64,000 nucleotides of DNA from the NCBI RefSeq assembly GCF_051652165.1, contig NZ_JBOFTR010000003.1:186001-250000 (forward strand), given 5' to 3'. Positions 15,944-25,929 of this stretch are shown here, piece by piece. A model generated the notes under the pieces. It had not been told where the DNA came from, made no database searches, and was given only the letters and a program-made list of their open reading frames with translations. The stretch's first letter is position 1; each line of letters starts with the position of its first letter. The DNA comes from Plesiomonas sp051652165 (GTDB lineage: Bacteria; Pseudomonadota; Gammaproteobacteria; Enterobacterales; CAMTGL01). The position numbers were made by a program, and so were the translations under genes.

Positions 15944-16855
15944 TTAGACTGCCAATCCGATAACTGTGGTGACTAATTGTGAAAAATCAATTCCAGCTTG
16001 ACGTGCTGCCATCGGCACTAAACTGTGGCTTGTCATTCCTGGTGATGTATTCACTTCAAGCAGGTTAAAGCGCCCTTGACTATCCATCATCACATCGACT
16101 CGTCCCCAGCCACGGCAACCTAATGCATCATAAGCGGCTTTCGCCAGTGCACCGATTTCCGCCTCTTGTGTCTCATTTAAACCACTTGGGCAAAAATAAC
16201 CTGTCTCATCTGACAAATATTTCGCTTGGTAGTCATAAAAAACGCCAGACGCTTGAATACGAATCGAAGGCAATACTTGTTCACCCACAATGGCCACCGT
16301 AAATTCTGGGCCACTGAGCCACTGCTCTACCAATACGGTAGTGTCGTGCTCAAACGCTTTTTCCAGTGCAGGTCGTAATTCTTGAGCAGTTGATACTTTA
16401 CTCATTCCTACACTAGAACCTTCTAACGAGGGTTTTACCATTAGCGGTAACCCAAGGCGCGCGATTATAGTAGCTAGGTAATCGTTATCCAATACCGAAT
16501 TTGTGACAGATTCATACTCAGCAATTGGTAGACCCACGGCTTGCCAAATCTGTTTGGTTCGCATTTTGTCCATTGCTAATGCTGAGGCTAATACGCCACT
16601 GCCTGTATAGGGTAAGCCTATTTGCTCAAGCATGCCTTGCATACTGCCATCTTCACCACCCCGTCCGTGCAGGGCAATAAAAACTTTACTGAAACCTTGC
16701 GCCGGTAAACTGGCAACAGAAATACTCTTAGTATCAATAGGATACGCATCAAAACCTGCGGTACGCAAACCTTCAACAACCGCAGCACCCGAGTTCAATG
16801 AAACTTCACGTTCTGCTGATGTTCCGCCCAGTAATACTGCCACTTTCTCTGTCAT
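15944..16855 (-). CDS. ddlB: D-alanine--D-alanine ligase B
   Basis: ATP-grasp enzyme that makes the D-Ala-D-Ala dipeptide used by MurF. 303 aa. Seen: N-terminal VLLGGTSAEREVSLNSG, the ATP-binding KPSLEGSSVGMSKV loop, and the C-terminal magnesium-binding FNLLEVNTSPGMTSHSLVP. Ser and Tyr residues expected of D-Ala-specific ligases are consistent with dipeptide rather than depsipeptide formation, though I did not align them. Between murC and ftsQ, as in other dcw clusters. Confidence 0.97.
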   Translation of the reverse strand: MTEKVAVLLGGTSAEREVSLNSGAAVVEGLRTAGFDAYPIDTKSISVASLPAQGFSKVFIALHGRGGEDGSMQGMLEQIGLPYTGSGVLASALAMDKMRTKQIWQAVGLPIAEYESVTNSVLDNDYLATIIARLGLPLMVKPSLEGSSVGMSKVSTAQELRPALEKAFEHDTTVLVEQWLSGPEFTVAIVGEQVLPSIRIQASGVFYDYQAKYLSDETGYFCPSGLNETQEAEIGALAKAAYDALGCRGWGRVDVMMDSQGRFNLLEVNTSPGMTSHSLVPMAARQAGIDFSQLVTTVIGLAV

Positions 16856-16879
16856 GGTTATCCTCTATGCGCGTAATGT

Positions 16880-18325
16880 TTACTGCGCTTGTAAACGCAT
16901 ATTCGCCAAATTTCGGGCGACTTTGCCAATATCACCGGCACCTTGAGCCAGTACAAGATCGCCACCTTTTAGAATTTGTCCTAAAATTTGTGGCAAATCG
17001 TGCTGCTCAGGAACAAAAATAGGGTCGACATTCCCTCGGCTGCGAATTGTACGGCATAATGAGCGGCTGTCAGCCCCTTCAATAAGATTTTCTCCGGCAG
17101 CGTAAACATCAAGCATCAGTAATACATCAACTTGCGAAAGAACACTGGCGAAATCTTCGTACAAATCACGGGTTCGAGTATAACGGTGTGGCTGAAAAAT
17201 CATGACTAACCGACGATCAGGCCAACCTGCACGAGCAGCTTTGATGGTGACATCAACTTCACTCGGATGGTGCCCATAATCATCAACAAGCATGACATCG
17301 CCTCCGTTTACACTGAACTCTCCTAGACAATCAAAACGCCGTCCTGTTCCCTGAAAATTTTCTAATGCTCGCACAATGGCCTCATTATCAATGCCATCTT
17401 CAGTTGCTACTGCAATTGCCGCGGCAGCATTCAAAGCATTGTGACGACCAGGCATATTTAATTTAACCTGTAGTGCATCTCGCCCATTACGGCAAATAAC
17501 AAAATGACCTTGAGCCCCCTGCTGCTGATATTCACATATTCTAATATCAGCATCATCGCTAAAACCATAAGTCACAATATGGCGGCCAATACGCGGTAAA
17601 AGCTCACGGACCACAGGATCGTCAATGCACATCACGGCCAAACCGTAGAAAGGCAAGTTATGCAGGAAATCAATAAAGGTCTGTTTTAAATTTTCAAAGC
17701 TGCCCTTATAGGTTTCCATATGATCAGCTTCAATATTGGTGACTACTGCAACCATAGGTTGCAGGTGTAAAAATGAGGCATCACTCTCATCAGCTTCAGC
17801 AATCAGGTAACGGCTCGCACCCAAACGTGCGTTAGTGCCCGTTGCTTTAACTAATCCACCATTTACAAAGGTAGGATCACGCCCAGCTTCAGCAAAAATA
17901 CCGGAAACCAGTGCTGTTGTAGTTGTTTTACCGTGTGTTCCGGCAATAGCTACACCATGACGAAAACGCATCAGTTCAGCCAGCATTTCAGCACGGCGGA
18001 TCACGGGGATTCGTGCCTCACGCGCTGCGGTAACTTCTGGATTATCACTTTTTATGGCAGTCGATACGACCACCACACTGGCAGTAGAGACGTTATCAGC
18101 ACTGTGCTGTAAGAAGATTTCAGCCCCTAAATTACGCAAGCGTTGAGTGACTGCATTCTCTGCAATATCTGATCCACTAATTTGATACCCTTCATTAGCA
18201 AGGACTTCAGCAATCCCTCCCATCCCTGCGCCACCAATACCAACAAAGTGAATGCGGCTGACACGGCGCATTTCCGGAACCATTGTGCGCAATTTTGCAA
18301 TTTTTTGATTATTAATATGATTCAT
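16880..18325 (-). CDS. murC: UDP-N-acetylmuramate--L-alanine ligase MurC
   Basis: Cytoplasmic Mur ligase that adds L-Ala to UDP-MurNAc. 481 aa (E. coli 491). Seen: UDP-binding Rossmann start RIHFVGIGGAGMGGIAEVL, the Mur ATP loop GTHGKTTTTALVSG, the ADES region LIAEADESDASFL, and the C-terminal DDYGHHPSEV block. Its first base overlaps the last base of murG, pointing to coupled translation. Confidence 0.98.
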   Translation of the reverse strand: MNHINNQKIAKLRTMVPEMRRVSRIHFVGIGGAGMGGIAEVLANEGYQISGSDIAENAVTQRLRNLGAEIFLQHSADNVSTASVVVVSTAIKSDNPEVTAAREARIPVIRRAEMLAELMRFRHGVAIAGTHGKTTTTALVSGIFAEAGRDPTFVNGGLVKATGTNARLGASRYLIAEADESDASFLHLQPMVAVVTNIEADHMETYKGSFENLKQTFIDFLHNLPFYGLAVMCIDDPVVRELLPRIGRHIVTYGFSDDADIRICEYQQQGAQGHFVICRNGRDALQVKLNMPGRHNALNAAAAIAVATEDGIDNEAIVRALENFQGTGRRFDCLGEFSVNGGDVMLVDDYGHHPSEVDVTIKAARAGWPDRRLVMIFQPHRYTRTRDLYEDFASVLSQVDVLLMLDVYAAGENLIEGADSRSLCRTIRSRGNVDPIFVPEQHDLPQILGQILKGGDLVLAQGAGDIGKVARNLANMRLQAQ

Positions 18326-19437
18326 TATGATCTCTTATCTGCTAGCGCCGTAATGACTGTGCAAACCCGCTCTGTGGCATCGGAAATAGCGACATGGCGT
18401 GCTTTTTGTGCCATATCAAGTAGTCGTGTACGATCTAACTCTAGCAAACTTTGCACTAGATATTCTGTTGTAAGCTGATCTTGTTCAATAATCATTGCTG
18501 CATCAGCACGTGCCAACGTCAGGCCATTTAAATATTGCTGACGATCTTTATGCTGAAATGGAACAAAAATTGCTGGTAAGCCTGCGGCAGCCACTTCAGA
18601 AACTGTCAGTGCGCCTGAACGACAAATAATGATATCTGCCCACGCATACGCAGCGGCCATGTCATCAATAAATTCGCCCAGTGTATGCTCAGTAATTGGT
18701 TGTGTCAGTGGATGCTCATTGTCAGTAACTTGGCAGATTACTCCCGCCTGCTGATAGTCTTGGGCGGTACTATTTAGTGCACCTTTCCCGACTTGGTGCC
18801 ACAGACAAATTTTATCCCCAAGTTGTGCCGCCGCTTTTGGTAATGTTTGGTTTAGTACGCGTGCACCTTGGCTTCCCCCAATAACGAGTACACGTAATGC
18901 ACCTTGTCGATGAGCATAACGTATTGAAGGTGCTGGTAATGCAAGGACATCGGCCCGCACAGGGTTTCCCACAACCTCTGCGTTACGAAATGCACCAGGG
19001 AAGGCTTGTAGTACACGTGCAGCAATTTTTGATAACCAGCGATTGGTTAATCCAGCAATAGCATTTTGTTCGTGCAATACAACAGGAACACCTTGTAACC
19101 AAGCGGCAATACCACCTGGACCAGAAACATAGCCCCCCATCCCTAACACAACATCAGGTTGGTAATCTGCGATAATCGCTTGAGCTTGTTTGATCGCGCG
19201 CCAAATACGTAAAGGGGCACTCAGTTGAGCTTTTAAGCCTTTTCCACGCAAGCCAGTAATGTGAATAAAGTCTATTTCAATGCCGTGTTTAGGCACTAAA
19301 TCAGCTTCCATACGATCAGCAGTACCTAACCAGCGAACTTGCCACCCTTGTTCCATCAACTGATGGGCTACGGCAAGGCCAGGGAATACATGTCCACCTG
19401 TGCCTCCTGCCATTACCAGGAGTCGTTTTGCCTTCAT
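18325..19437 (-). CDS. murG: Lipid II synthase MurG (GlcNAc transferase)
   Basis: Peripheral inner-membrane glycosyltransferase that converts lipid I to lipid II using UDP-GlcNAc. 370 aa. Seen: N-terminal glycine loop GGTGGHVFPGLAVAHQL, second glycine loop IGGSQGARVLNQ in the C domain, and the UDP-GlcNAc-binding CRSGALTVSEVAAAGLPAIFVPF stretch. It overlaps ftsW and murC by one base at each end. Confidence 0.98.
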   Translation of the reverse strand: MKAKRLLVMAGGTGGHVFPGLAVAHQLMEQGWQVRWLGTADRMEADLVPKHGIEIDFIHITGLRGKGLKAQLSAPLRIWRAIKQAQAIIADYQPDVVLGMGGYVSGPGGIAAWLQGVPVVLHEQNAIAGLTNRWLSKIAARVLQAFPGAFRNAEVVGNPVRADVLALPAPSIRYAHRQGALRVLVIGGSQGARVLNQTLPKAAAQLGDKICLWHQVGKGALNSTAQDYQQAGVICQVTDNEHPLTQPITEHTLGEFIDDMAAAYAWADIIICRSGALTVSEVAAAGLPAIFVPFQHKDRQQYLNGLTLARADAAMIIEQDQLTTEYLVQSLLELDRTRLLDMAQKARHVAISDATERVCTVITALADKRS

Positions 19438-20630
19438 TAGCTTCCTCTTACATGAGCTTGTGCTTTAGCTAACCGTGTTTCATGATCAATGCGCAGTAAA
19501 ATAACAACTGCCGTTGACATAATAAGTAAACTTGAGCCCCCATAGCTGATCAGGGGTAAGGTTAAACCTTTGGTTGGTAACATACCGGCGGCAGCACCAA
19601 CATTAACTAAAGTTTGAAAGCTAAACCAAATACCGATAGCACACGCTAAAAATCCAGAAAAACGCAGTTCAGCTTCTAATGCCCGACGACCAATGGCCAG
19701 CGCACGAAAAGCTAATAAGAATACCATTAACAAAATGAGAACCACACCGATATACCCAAGTTCTTCGCCAATGATCGAAAAAACAAAGTCAGTATGTGCT
19801 TCAGGTAAATATTCAAGTTTTTGGATGGAGTTACCAAGGCCTTGCCCCCAAAAATCACCGCGACCAAAGGCCATGAGTGATTGGCTCAGTTGATAACCGC
19901 TGCCATAAGGGTCTTGCCATGGGTCAAGGAAAGAGGTTACGCGTCGAACACGGTAAGGTTCAGCCAATATCAAGACAACAACAGCTAATGCACCCATACT
20001 AATTAAGGCTAAAAATTGCCACAAAGGTGCACCAGCAAGAAATAGCATACCTACAGTAGTAACAAATAATACAACAACTGTACCTAAGTCAGGTTGAGCG
20101 AGTAAAAGCATGGCTAATAGCAGCATCACGCCCATTGGTTTTAAAAATCCAAGCCGCTTTCCCCGAATTTCATCCCCTTTTCGAACTAAATAACCTGATA
20201 AATAACAAAATAGTGAAAGCTTCGTTAGCTCTGCTGGCTGAATACGTAAAGGCCCAAAGGCTATCCAGCGAGAAGCACCATTAACCGAGCTGCCTACACC
20301 AAGAACGACAATCAGCATGAGTACTGAAAGTAATAAAAGTGGTACGCCCAGTTGTTGCCATAAACTCATCGGCATACGTAACGTGCCTAATGCCAAGCAA
20401 AATGCAATGGCTAAATAAAGGCCGTGACGTTTAGCAAACAAAAAGGGATCATCGGCTAATCGCTGCCCAACGGGCATTGACGCAGATGTCACCATGATTA
20501 AGCCAATTAAAGCTAAACCGATGGCTAACCAAAGTAGTGTACGATCGTAAAGTCGACTTCCAGGATCATCATTTTCCCATGCACCTGTTATCCAGTTGAT
20601 AATGCGTGAGAATATTTTTGCCCCTATCAT
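19437..20630 (-). CDS. ftsW: Septal peptidoglycan glycosyltransferase FtsW
   Basis: SEDS-family polymerase that works with FtsI in septal wall synthesis. 397 aa with about ten hydrophobic spans. Seen: the periplasmic loop around SSVNGASRWIAFGPLRIQPAE containing the SEDS motif, the DFVFSIIGEELG stretch with the expected acidic residues, and the C-terminal PLISYGGSS motif. Overlaps murD (4 nt) and murG (1 nt). Confidence 0.97.
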   Translation of the reverse strand: MIGAKIFSRIINWITGAWENDDPGSRLYDRTLLWLAIGLALIGLIMVTSASMPVGQRLADDPFLFAKRHGLYLAIAFCLALGTLRMPMSLWQQLGVPLLLLSVLMLIVVLGVGSSVNGASRWIAFGPLRIQPAELTKLSLFCYLSGYLVRKGDEIRGKRLGFLKPMGVMLLLAMLLLAQPDLGTVVVLFVTTVGMLFLAGAPLWQFLALISMGALAVVVLILAEPYRVRRVTSFLDPWQDPYGSGYQLSQSLMAFGRGDFWGQGLGNSIQKLEYLPEAHTDFVFSIIGEELGYIGVVLILLMVFLLAFRALAIGRRALEAELRFSGFLACAIGIWFSFQTLVNVGAAAGMLPTKGLTLPLISYGGSSLLIMSTAVVILLRIDHETRLAKAQAHVRGS

Positions 20631-21970
20631 TGCGCTAACTCCTGTGCCAAACGCACAAATTCTTGTCCGCGCACTTCAAAGTTCTTAAACTGATCTAAAC
20701 TTGCACACGCAGGAGAGAGTAATACTATATCGCCAGACGTTGCAGAATCCACAACTTGTTGCATAGCTTGTGCAAGTGTATCGACTAACACGGCGCCTGA
20801 TTTTAATGCTGCTAAGTGTTGTCCATCGCGGCCAAAACAGTACAACTGAATGTGCTTAGGTTGTAGTAAGGGTTGTAACGTACTGAAATCAGCGCCTTTT
20901 CCATCACCACCAAGCAGCAAATGTAAGCGCCCACTTACTTTTAGGCCATGTAATGCTGCTTGTGTACTGCCAACATTGGTCGCTTTAGAGTCATTAATCC
21001 AGCGAATACCATGCGCTTCGTGTACCAATTGAAAGCGATGCTCTAATCCACTGAAAGTACGCAATGCATGTAATGCGCCTGTACGCGAAATTCCTGCTGC
21101 ATCAGCTAATGCAAGTGCAGCTAATGCATTGGCATAATTGTGTTGCCCTACAAGTTTCATGTCATCGACAGGCAATACAGCTTCAGAGTGCACAGGTGCA
21201 TGAAGCTCACTAGCAATAGGGGCTGTTAGCCATACAGAGCTATTTACTTCTGATAAATAATACTGCCCTTGTGTGATCCCAAAATGTATAAGTTGGCCAT
21301 CAACAGGCTGAGTAGGTTTTGTTAATTCATCATCGGCATTGACGATAATATGTGCCGCATGTTGATAGATAGAGAGTTTGGCTGCACGGTATTCATCTAT
21401 TCCCCGATAGCGATCCATATGATCTTCAGTCACATTCAATACCGTAGCGGCAATAGCCTGTAAACTGTGGGTAGTTTCTAGTTGGAAACTCGACAATTCA
21501 AGAACATACAAATCATAAGTGGCCTCTAACAATGATAAGGCCGGAATGCCAATATTCCCTCCTACGCCCACACGTAATCCGGCACTGTTCGCCATCTCAC
21601 CAACTAAGCGGGTGACTGTACTCTTGCCATTTGAGCCAGTAATCGCAACGATAGGTGCTTTTGCTTCACGGCAAAACAGTTCGACATCACCAATAATCTC
21701 TACCCCTGCAGCGAATGCTGCTTGTAACTCTGGGCGTGCAAGCGCAATGCCAGGGCTTACAACAATTAAATCTGCATCGAGTAACCATGCTTGATTTAGC
21801 CCACCAGTATGCACCTTAACCGTTGTTGGTAGTTTATCTAACCCCGTTGGTGCATTACGGGTATCCATCACTTTGGGGGTAACATGTTGGCTGAGAAAAA
21901 AATCGACACAGGAAAGCCCTGTTGCGCCTAATCCAACAATGACGATATTTTTATTTGTATAACGTGCCAT
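20627..21970 (-). CDS. murD: UDP-N-acetylmuramoyl-L-alanine--D-glutamate ligase MurD
   Basis: Cytoplasmic Mur ligase that adds D-Glu. 447 aa (E. coli 438). Seen: N-terminal IVGLGATGLSCVDFFL, ATP loop AITGSNGKSTVTRLV, NVTEDHMDRY, and the C-terminal ligase domain with WINDSKATNVGSTQAAL and LLSPACASLDQFKNFEVRG. It follows mraY by 10 nt and shares an ATGA-type overlap with ftsW. Confidence 0.98.
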   Translation of the reverse strand: MARYTNKNIVIVGLGATGLSCVDFFLSQHVTPKVMDTRNAPTGLDKLPTTVKVHTGGLNQAWLLDADLIVVSPGIALARPELQAAFAAGVEIIGDVELFCREAKAPIVAITGSNGKSTVTRLVGEMANSAGLRVGVGGNIGIPALSLLEATYDLYVLELSSFQLETTHSLQAIAATVLNVTEDHMDRYRGIDEYRAAKLSIYQHAAHIIVNADDELTKPTQPVDGQLIHFGITQGQYYLSEVNSSVWLTAPIASELHAPVHSEAVLPVDDMKLVGQHNYANALAALALADAAGISRTGALHALRTFSGLEHRFQLVHEAHGIRWINDSKATNVGSTQAALHGLKVSGRLHLLLGGDGKGADFSTLQPLLQPKHIQLYCFGRDGQHLAALKSGAVLVDTLAQAMQQVVDSATSGDIVLLSPACASLDQFKNFEVRGQEFVRLAQELAQ

Positions 21971-21980
21971 GGTGCAATCC

Positions 21981-23063
21981 TTAGCGAATTTTCAGTGTAG
22001 CTAGACCAATAAGGACTAACATCAGTGAAATTATCCAAAAACGCACAATAACTCGCGGTTCAGGCCAGCCTTTTAGTTCATAGTGATGGTGGATAGGTGC
22101 CATTCGAAAAATACGTTGTCCACGCAATTTAAATGATCCAACCTGTAAAATAACTGACAGTGTTTCCATGACAAACACACCGCCCATAATGAACAGAAGA
22201 AATTCTTGGCGTAATAACACGGCAATGATTCCTAATGCCCCACCGAGTGCTAATGAGCCGACATCCCCCATAAAAACTTGGGCAGGGTAGGTGTTAAACC
22301 ACAAAAAACCTAAACCAGCACCGACCATAGCCGTACAAACCACGACCAATTCACCGCTATACCGAATATAAGGAATATGCAAATATTCAGCAAAATTGAC
22401 GTTACCCGTTGCCCATGCCACAAGCCCTAATCCTGCGGCAACAAATACGGTTGGCATAATGGCTAAACCATCAAGCCCATCGGTCAAATTCACAGCATTA
22501 CTTGTACCAACAACAACAAAATAGGTTAATAAAATATATGACAACCCCAGTTGTGGCATGATGTCTTTGAAAAAAGGCACAACCAACTGAGTTGCGGGAG
22601 TATCTTTACCTATCGCAAATAAAACAAAGGCAACAAGTAAAGCAATGACTGACTGCCAAAAGTATTTCCAGCGAGCAATCAGACCTTTACTGTCTTTACG
22701 GACAACTTTACGGTAATCATCAACAAACCCAACAACACCGTAGCCTAGCAATACAAACAGTACACACCAGACATATAAGTTACTTAAGTTAGCCCACAAC
22801 AATACAGAAATACTGATTGATGCCAGTATCATGATCCCGCCCATAGTTGGCGTACCACGTTTACTAAAGTGTGACTCAGGGCCATCATTACGAACAACTT
22901 GGCCAATTTGCAGTTTTTGCAACCATGCAATTAAACGTGGCCCCATCCACAATGCAATTGCTAATGCAGTTAATAAACTGACAATGGCCCGCAACGTTAA
23001 ATAAGAGAAAACGTGAAAACCGGTATAATACTGTGCCAGTAGCTCTGCTAACCAAACTAACAT
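21981..23063 (-). CDS. mraY: Phospho-N-acetylmuramoyl-pentapeptide transferase MraY
   Basis: Integral membrane enzyme that makes lipid I from UDP-MurNAc-pentapeptide and undecaprenyl phosphate. 360 aa, identical to the E. coli length, with about ten membrane spans. Seen: the aspartate motif GFVDDYRKVVRKDSKGL, NLTDGLDGLAIMP, and the His-rich loop MAPIHHHYELKGWPEPRVI. Overlaps murF by 7 nt. Confidence 0.98.
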   Translation of the reverse strand: MLVWLAELLAQYYTGFHVFSYLTLRAIVSLLTALAIALWMGPRLIAWLQKLQIGQVVRNDGPESHFSKRGTPTMGGIMILASISISVLLWANLSNLYVWCVLFVLLGYGVVGFVDDYRKVVRKDSKGLIARWKYFWQSVIALLVAFVLFAIGKDTPATQLVVPFFKDIMPQLGLSYILLTYFVVVGTSNAVNLTDGLDGLAIMPTVFVAAGLGLVAWATGNVNFAEYLHIPYIRYSGELVVVCTAMVGAGLGFLWFNTYPAQVFMGDVGSLALGGALGIIAVLLRQEFLLFIMGGVFVMETLSVILQVGSFKLRGQRIFRMAPIHHHYELKGWPEPRVIVRFWIISLMLVLIGLATLKIR

Positions 23064-24445
23064 GAATATGTCTCCTGCAACGCTTGCACTACTTGCTCCA
23101 TTGCAGCACTGCGTGAACCTTTAACTAAAACGGTGACTGCCGTTTGTGCCTGTAAATATGTAGATATTTGTGACAATAATGCTGCAATAAGGGTTGATTT
23201 TTCAGTGAAGTGCTGCCCCTGACTAGGCTGGCTGATCGCTGCGCTTAATGTACCAACACTCATTATGTGGGTCAGGCCGGCTTGTAGTGCACTGATCCCT
23301 ACATCATGATGGCATTCTAAACTGTCTGGACCTAACTCCCCCATATCCCCTACCACAAAGATTTGTATACCTGACTGTTGAGCTAATACTTTGATAGCTG
23401 CCTGCATTGACCCAACGTTGGCATTATAAGTGTCATCAATCACTAACAATTGCGGAGTAATCTGTAATGGGAATAATCGCCCTTTAACTGGTTGTAACGA
23501 GAGTAAGCCCGCGGCAATATCATTAAGCGTTGCGCCAACAGACAAACTCAATGCCGCTGCAGCTAATGCATTAGCAATATTGTGTTGGCCTGGATAAGGC
23601 AATTTAATCGGTACACTTCCTTGCGGGGTACAGAGTGTAAACTCAGTTACTCCCTGCACAATAGTGATGTTTTCAGCACAATAATCTGCAGGTTGAGTCA
23701 GTGACCATGTTTTGACTGATTTTCCAATAAAATAGGGTTGCCATGCTTGGTAATCCTCAATATCCAGATTAACAATAGCGGTACCGCCTTTGGATAACCC
23801 TTGATAAACTTCACCTTTTGCTTGATGTACACCCGCGAGTGAGCCAAACCCTTCAAGGTGTGCAGCCATCACGTTATTGACCAATGCAACGTCTGGCTGA
23901 ACTAACGCAGTGGTATAGGCAATTTCGCCAATATGGTTTGCACCAAGTTCGATAACGGCATAGTCATGTTCAGCCGTTAGACGCAGCAAGGTCAGTGGAA
24001 CACCGATATCGTTGTTAAAATTACCAGCAGTACTGAGCACCGAACCACACTGACGTAAAATAGCGGCTGTCATCTCTTTTACGGTTGTTTTACCAGACGA
24101 GCCGGTCATCGCGACCACACGAGCACGTGATTGCTGGCGTACCCACTGTGCTAGTAGACCGAGCGCAATACGGGTATCTGCTACCACACACTGCGGTACT
24201 GATTGCAGCCGTTCATCGGTCAGGTAGTGATCAACAAGTAGGGCTTGTGCACCGCTCTCAATTGCGTGCAGTACAAAATTGTGTGCATCAAAACGCTCGC
24301 CCCGTAGGGCTATAAATAAGCCGCCTTCAGTAAGCTGACGCGTATCAGTTGTGACCTGAGTAATAATAGATGTGGAAGAGGCAGCTCCTAATCGTAACTG
24401 CCCACCGACAATGTCAGTCAGAGTGCCAAGTGTTAAAGGGATCAT
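23057..24445 (-). CDS. murF: UDP-MurNAc-tripeptide--D-Ala-D-Ala ligase MurF
   Basis: Cytoplasmic Mur ligase that adds the D-Ala-D-Ala dipeptide made by DdlB and completes the pentapeptide precursor. 462 aa (family 450-460). Seen: TDTRQLTEGGLFIALRGERFDAH in the UDP-binding domain, ATP loop MTGSSGKTTVKEM, TAGNFNNDIGVPLTLL and DDTYNANVGSMQAA. ATGA overlap with murE and 7-nt overlap with mraY. Confidence 0.98.
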   Translation of the reverse strand: MIPLTLGTLTDIVGGQLRLGAASSTSIITQVTTDTRQLTEGGLFIALRGERFDAHNFVLHAIESGAQALLVDHYLTDERLQSVPQCVVADTRIALGLLAQWVRQQSRARVVAMTGSSGKTTVKEMTAAILRQCGSVLSTAGNFNNDIGVPLTLLRLTAEHDYAVIELGANHIGEIAYTTALVQPDVALVNNVMAAHLEGFGSLAGVHQAKGEVYQGLSKGGTAIVNLDIEDYQAWQPYFIGKSVKTWSLTQPADYCAENITIVQGVTEFTLCTPQGSVPIKLPYPGQHNIANALAAAALSLSVGATLNDIAAGLLSLQPVKGRLFPLQITPQLLVIDDTYNANVGSMQAAIKVLAQQSGIQIFVVGDMGELGPDSLECHHDVGISALQAGLTHIMSVGTLSAAISQPSQGQHFTEKSTLIAALLSQISTYLQAQTAVTVLVKGSRSAAMEQVVQALQETYSC

Positions 24446-25929
24446 GCGACAACTCCTAGCAAACGTGCAACTGTCTCACGATCAGAGTAATCAAACTTAC
24501 GCTGACCAATAATCTGGTAATCCTCATGCCCTTTACCTGCTATCAACACAACATCATCAGCACGCGCATTCATGATCACGGCTGTCACCGCTTCTGCACG
24601 GCCAGCGATAACCTGAGCACTGGCAGGATTAAGCAAACCGGTCAGAATATCGGCCACAATCGCCTGTGGCTCTTCGGTGCGTGGGTTATCATCGGTAATC
24701 ACAACACAATCAGCTAATTGCTCTGCAATTGCCCCCATCAGTGGGCGCTTACCGCGATCACGATCACCACCACATCCAAACACACACCATAAACGCCCAT
24801 GACAATGTAAACGGGCCGCTTCCAGTGCTTTTTCCAATGCATCAGGTGTATGAGCATAATCAACCAACACTGTTGGTCGCGCAGGAGCAGTGAATACCTC
24901 CATCCGCCCACACACTGGTTGTAATTTCGCGGCCGTATTCACTAAATCAGACAACGAATAACCGAGTGCCAATAATGTTGCAAATACCAATGCAAGATTA
25001 CTGACATTAAATGCCCCCATCAGGTGGCTTTCAATTTCACAAGAGCCCCAACTAGAATCAAGTTGTATACGCGCACCTTGATTATGATAATCAACTGCAG
25101 TCACCTGTAACCAACGTCCGCCCCAATCTGATCGTCGTGGCATTGTCATGCTAACAGCGACAGCATCAGGTCGCTGTGTTAGCCACTCGCGCCCGATAGC
25201 ATCATCTGCATTAATAATTGCCTGCTCAACATGATGCATCTGAAAGAGTCGCCATTTGGCATCGGCATAATTTGACATGCTGCCATGATAATCAAGGTGG
25301 TCACGGCTTAAATTGGTAAAGACTGCAGCAGCAAATTTCAATGCAGCAACGCGCTCTTGTACTAATCCGTGTGAAGACACTTCCATTGCCGCAAAAGTAG
25401 CACCTTGCTGACAAAGATCATTGAGCGTGTGCTGAACATCAACGGCAGAACCGGTCGTATTATCTGCTGGCGTAATTTGCCCTAATAGCCCGTTCCCTAC
25501 CGTGCCCATCACTGCAGCGCGTTCACCAAGCAGAGCACTCCATTGTGCTAACAACTGTGCTGTAGTGGTTTTTCCGTTTGTACCAGTAATCCCAACTAGT
25601 GTTAATTTTTCACTTGGCTGATGATAAAAACGCCCTGCTAATGCAGATAAACGGTGATTGAGCTCTGTTAAATACACCACAGGTACACCATGAACTTCAC
25701 GTATTGTACCGTTTGATGCTTCGCCCTCTGCTTCAGCAATAATTGCAGCCACACCTTGAGCAATCGCTTGGGGTATGTAGCGTCGACCGTCTGTCTTATG
25801 CCCCATCACAGCAATAAATAGATCACCTGCAGCCGCAGTGCGGCTATCTAAGGTCATCTCCCGTAACGCGCACGCAGGCGCATTCTCTACCCAAGGCGCT
25901 AATAAAGTGCGCAGATCATGTGTTGACAC
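24442..25929 (-). CDS. murE: UDP-MurNAc-L-Ala-D-Glu--meso-diaminopimelate ligase MurE
   Basis: Cytoplasmic Mur ligase that adds meso-diaminopimelate; the DNPR motif (TDDNPRTEEP) is the signature of mDAP rather than lysine specificity. Also seen: EMTLDSRTAAAGDLFIAV, ATP loop GITGTNGKTTTAQLLAQW and MEVSSHGLVQERV. The start is uncertain. GTG 25929 gives MSTHDLRTLLAPW, matching the E. coli N-terminus (495 aa); AGGAG lies 11 nt before it, inside ftsI. ATG 25962 (506 aa) has no ribosome-binding site, and TTG/GTG starts further upstream would overlap ftsI by more than 100 nt. With GTG 25929 the ftsI overlap is 14 nt. Confidence 0.96.
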   Translation of the reverse strand: MSTHDLRTLLAPWVENAPACALREMTLDSRTAAAGDLFIAVMGHKTDGRRYIPQAIAQGVAAIIAEAEGEASNGTIREVHGVPVVYLTELNHRLSALAGRFYHQPSEKLTLVGITGTNGKTTTAQLLAQWSALLGERAAVMGTVGNGLLGQITPADNTTGSAVDVQHTLNDLCQQGATFAAMEVSSHGLVQERVAALKFAAAVFTNLSRDHLDYHGSMSNYADAKWRLFQMHHVEQAIINADDAIGREWLTQRPDAVAVSMTMPRRSDWGGRWLQVTAVDYHNQGARIQLDSSWGSCEIESHLMGAFNVSNLALVFATLLALGYSLSDLVNTAAKLQPVCGRMEVFTAPARPTVLVDYAHTPDALEKALEAARLHCHGRLWCVFGCGGDRDRGKRPLMGAIAEQLADCVVITDDNPRTEEPQAIVADILTGLLNPASAQVIAGRAEAVTAVIMNARADDVVLIAGKGHEDYQIIGQRKFDYSDRETVARLLGVVA